A program made the position numbers and the translations under genes. A model generated the notes under the pieces. The model had not been told where the DNA came from. It did no database searches and saw nothing but the letters and a program-made list of their open reading frames with translations. A DNA stretch of 5,794 nucleotides, taken from positions 1 to 5,794 of the forward strand of contig CAMPJM010000282.1 in NCBI GenBank assembly GCA_946886805.1, written 5' to 3'. This DNA comes from an uncultured Flammeovirgaceae bacterium. Lineage in GTDB: Bacteria; Bacteroidota; Bacteroidia; Cytophagales; Cyclobacteriaceae. Shown in pieces: positions 4,741-5,794 of this stretch (positions are counted from its first letter, which is position 1; each line of letters opens with the position of its first letter).

Positions 4741-5781
4741 ATGCAGGAACGGAAGTTTAAATTATGGTTTTTACTTTTAATATCAACAGTTATCCTGTTT
4801 TTTCTGAATATATCTCTTGGCTCTGTAAAAATACCACCTGCTTCTATTTTGTCTATCTTAACCGGGGGCGATGTTAAAAATGAAGCCTGGCAATATATTT
4901 TATTTGAGTTCCGGATTCCCAAAGCAATCACGGCTATTTTGGTAGGTATTGGACTTTCTATAAGTGGCTTGCAAATGCAGACTCTGTTTCGAAATCCTCT
5001 TGCCGGCCCTTTTGTTCTGGGAATAAGTTCGGGTGCAAGTTTAGGTGTTGCTGTTCTGATACTAGCAGGCTTTAGCATCAGCACTTTTATTGGAATTGAT
5101 TTTTTAATTGGTAGCGGTCTGGAAGTCGTAGCGGCTATTTTCGGTGCCTCTTTTGTTTTGTTATTGGTCATGCTCGTTTCCACGAGAATAAGAGACAGCA
5201 TGACCCTTCTAATCGTTGGCCTCATGTTTGGTAGTGCCACAGGCGCCTTGGTAAGTGTATTACAGTTCTTCAGCAACAAAGATCAACTACAAGAATACTT
5301 GCTGTGGACCTTTGGAAGCCTAGGTGGTTTAAGTTGGCAAGAAATCACAATTTTCACTCCTGTAGTTTTGTTAGGTGTTGCTTTGTGTTATTTTTTTGTA
5401 AAACCTTTAAATGCTCTTTTGCTGGGCGAAAGATATGCCCAAAGCATGGGGGTAAACCTGGAAAAGTCTAGATTTTGGATCATCATTTCCACAAGTATTT
5501 TAGCAGGTAGCATTACTGCTTTTTGTGGCCCTATTGCTTTCGTGGGAATTGCAGTTCCACACCTCACAAGGCTACTATTCAATACTGCCGATCATAAAGT
5601 ATTAATTCCTGCAGTGGCCGTAAGTGGGGCTATCTTAATGCTGGTCTGCGATATTATTGCACAAGTTCCTTACACCGACAGCACCTTACCCATAAACGTT
5701 ATAACTTCCCTATTTGGAGCACCAGTGGTTATTTGGATAATTTTAAGGGGTAAAAATATCAGTAAATCTTTTTCCCAATGA
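4741..5781 (+). CDS. FecCD/BtuC-family ABC transporter permease (iron-chelate, haem or corrinoid uptake)
   Basis: A 346-residue inner-membrane permease of the FecCD family, normal in length and with about ten hydrophobic segments starting at residue 8. As a dimer with an ATPase it moves a metal chelate received from a periplasmic binding protein. Family signatures are FRIPKAITAILVG (57-69), SGLQMQ (75-80), RNPLAGPFVLG (84-94) and GISSGAS (94-100). The cytoplasmic coupling region GERYAQSMGV lies at about nt 5425-5454, and CGPIAFVGIAVPHLTR follows. The C-terminal LPINV and FGAPVVIW replace the more common LPVGV and GxPxF, variants I associate with Bacteroidota. A TGA in frame at 4735-4737 makes the ATG at 4741 the earliest possible start. 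The gene overlaps the next one by 4 bp. Substrate cannot be decided: no riboswitch, receptor or binding-protein gene is in view. Confidence 0.95.
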   Translation: MQERKFKLWFLLLISTVILFFLNISLGSVKIPPASILSILTGGDVKNEAWQYILFEFRIPKAITAILVGIGLSISGLQMQTLFRNPLAGPFVLGISSGASLGVAVLILAGFSISTFIGIDFLIGSGLEVVAAIFGASFVLLLVMLVSTRIRDSMTLLIVGLMFGSATGALVSVLQFFSNKDQLQEYLLWTFGSLGGLSWQEITIFTPVVLLGVALCYFFVKPLNALLLGERYAQSMGVNLEKSRFWIIISTSILAGSITAFCGPIAFVGIAVPHLTRLLFNTADHKVLIPAVAVSGAILMLVCDIIAQVPYTDSTLPINVITSLFGAPVVIWIILRGKNISKSFSQ

Positions 5782-5794
5782 GTAGCGAAAAGCC
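5778..5794 (+). CDS. Start of the next gene, probably the ABC transporter ATP-binding subunit (cut by window end)
   Basis: An ATG at 5778-5780 overlaps the permease TGA as ATGA and opens a frame reading MSSEK before the window ends. Four-base ATGA overlaps are typical of translationally coupled operon genes. In FecCD-type importers the ATPase gene commonly follows the permease, which is the only basis for the product call; five residues cannot identify it. Confidence 0.5.

Noticed and set aside
4722..5279. Long open frame on the minus strand inside the permease gene, with similar open frames at 855-1037 (+), 3438-3758 (+), 2950-3147 (-) and 5388-5582 (-).
   Set aside because: They lie antisense to or out of frame with well-recognised genes, have unnatural composition and match no family I know.

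Overview
The window is about 36% G+C by eye and looks like the chromosome of a member of Bacteroidota, most likely a flavobacterium or cytophaga relative. The pointers are: gene starts without Shine-Dalgarno sequences; a TAnnTTTG-type promoter element; a small protein (3947-4468) that resembles a family I know only from Bacteroidota; a FecCD permease with a C-terminus I associate with that phylum; and gaps filled with degenerate 7-9 bp tandem repeats. The exact genus cannot be resolved from this sequence.

Layout. Positions 1-482 (+) hold the 3' two thirds of a ComB-type 2-phosphosulfolactate phosphatase gene. A 192-bp convergent gap with CTTTGCGTT repeats follows. Positions 675-4468 hold six genes, all on the minus strand. 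Read in the direction of transcription they are: a DUF7935-like membrane-anchored protein (4468-3947), a YkvA/DUF1232 protein (3919-3494), a YdjM/YfhP-type membrane-bound putative metal-dependent hydrolase (3416-2400), a TIP30-like atypical SDR oxidoreductase (2395-1736), D-aminoacyl-tRNA deacylase Dtd (1692-1240), and a MazG-like nucleotide pyrophosphohydrolase (1025-675). The first five are separated by only 4 to 77 bp and could form one transcript. A 214-bp gap filled with two repeat arrays precedes the mazG-like gene. A 272-bp divergent gap (4469-4740) with two more repeat blocks separates this cluster from a plus-strand ABC importer: a FecCD/BtuC-type permease (4741-5781), and the first codons of the next gene, which overlaps it by 4 bp and is probably the ATPase.

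How the genes fit together. Dtd (removing D-amino acids from tRNA) and the MazG-like enzyme (hydrolysing aberrant or excess NTPs) are both quality-control enzymes. The upstream membrane trio is poorly characterised and no joint function can be shown from sequence. The permease is part of a metal-chelate (siderophore, haem or corrinoid) importer. There are no rRNA or tRNA genes, insertion sequences, CRISPR arrays or phage genes, and no stretch over 300 bp lacks a gene. The parts not explained by ordinary genes are the short-period repeat arrays, one of which forms an 81-nt G-free stretch running into the mazG-like start codon, and a near-leaderless promoter arrangement for the permease. I see no convincing new multi-gene system.
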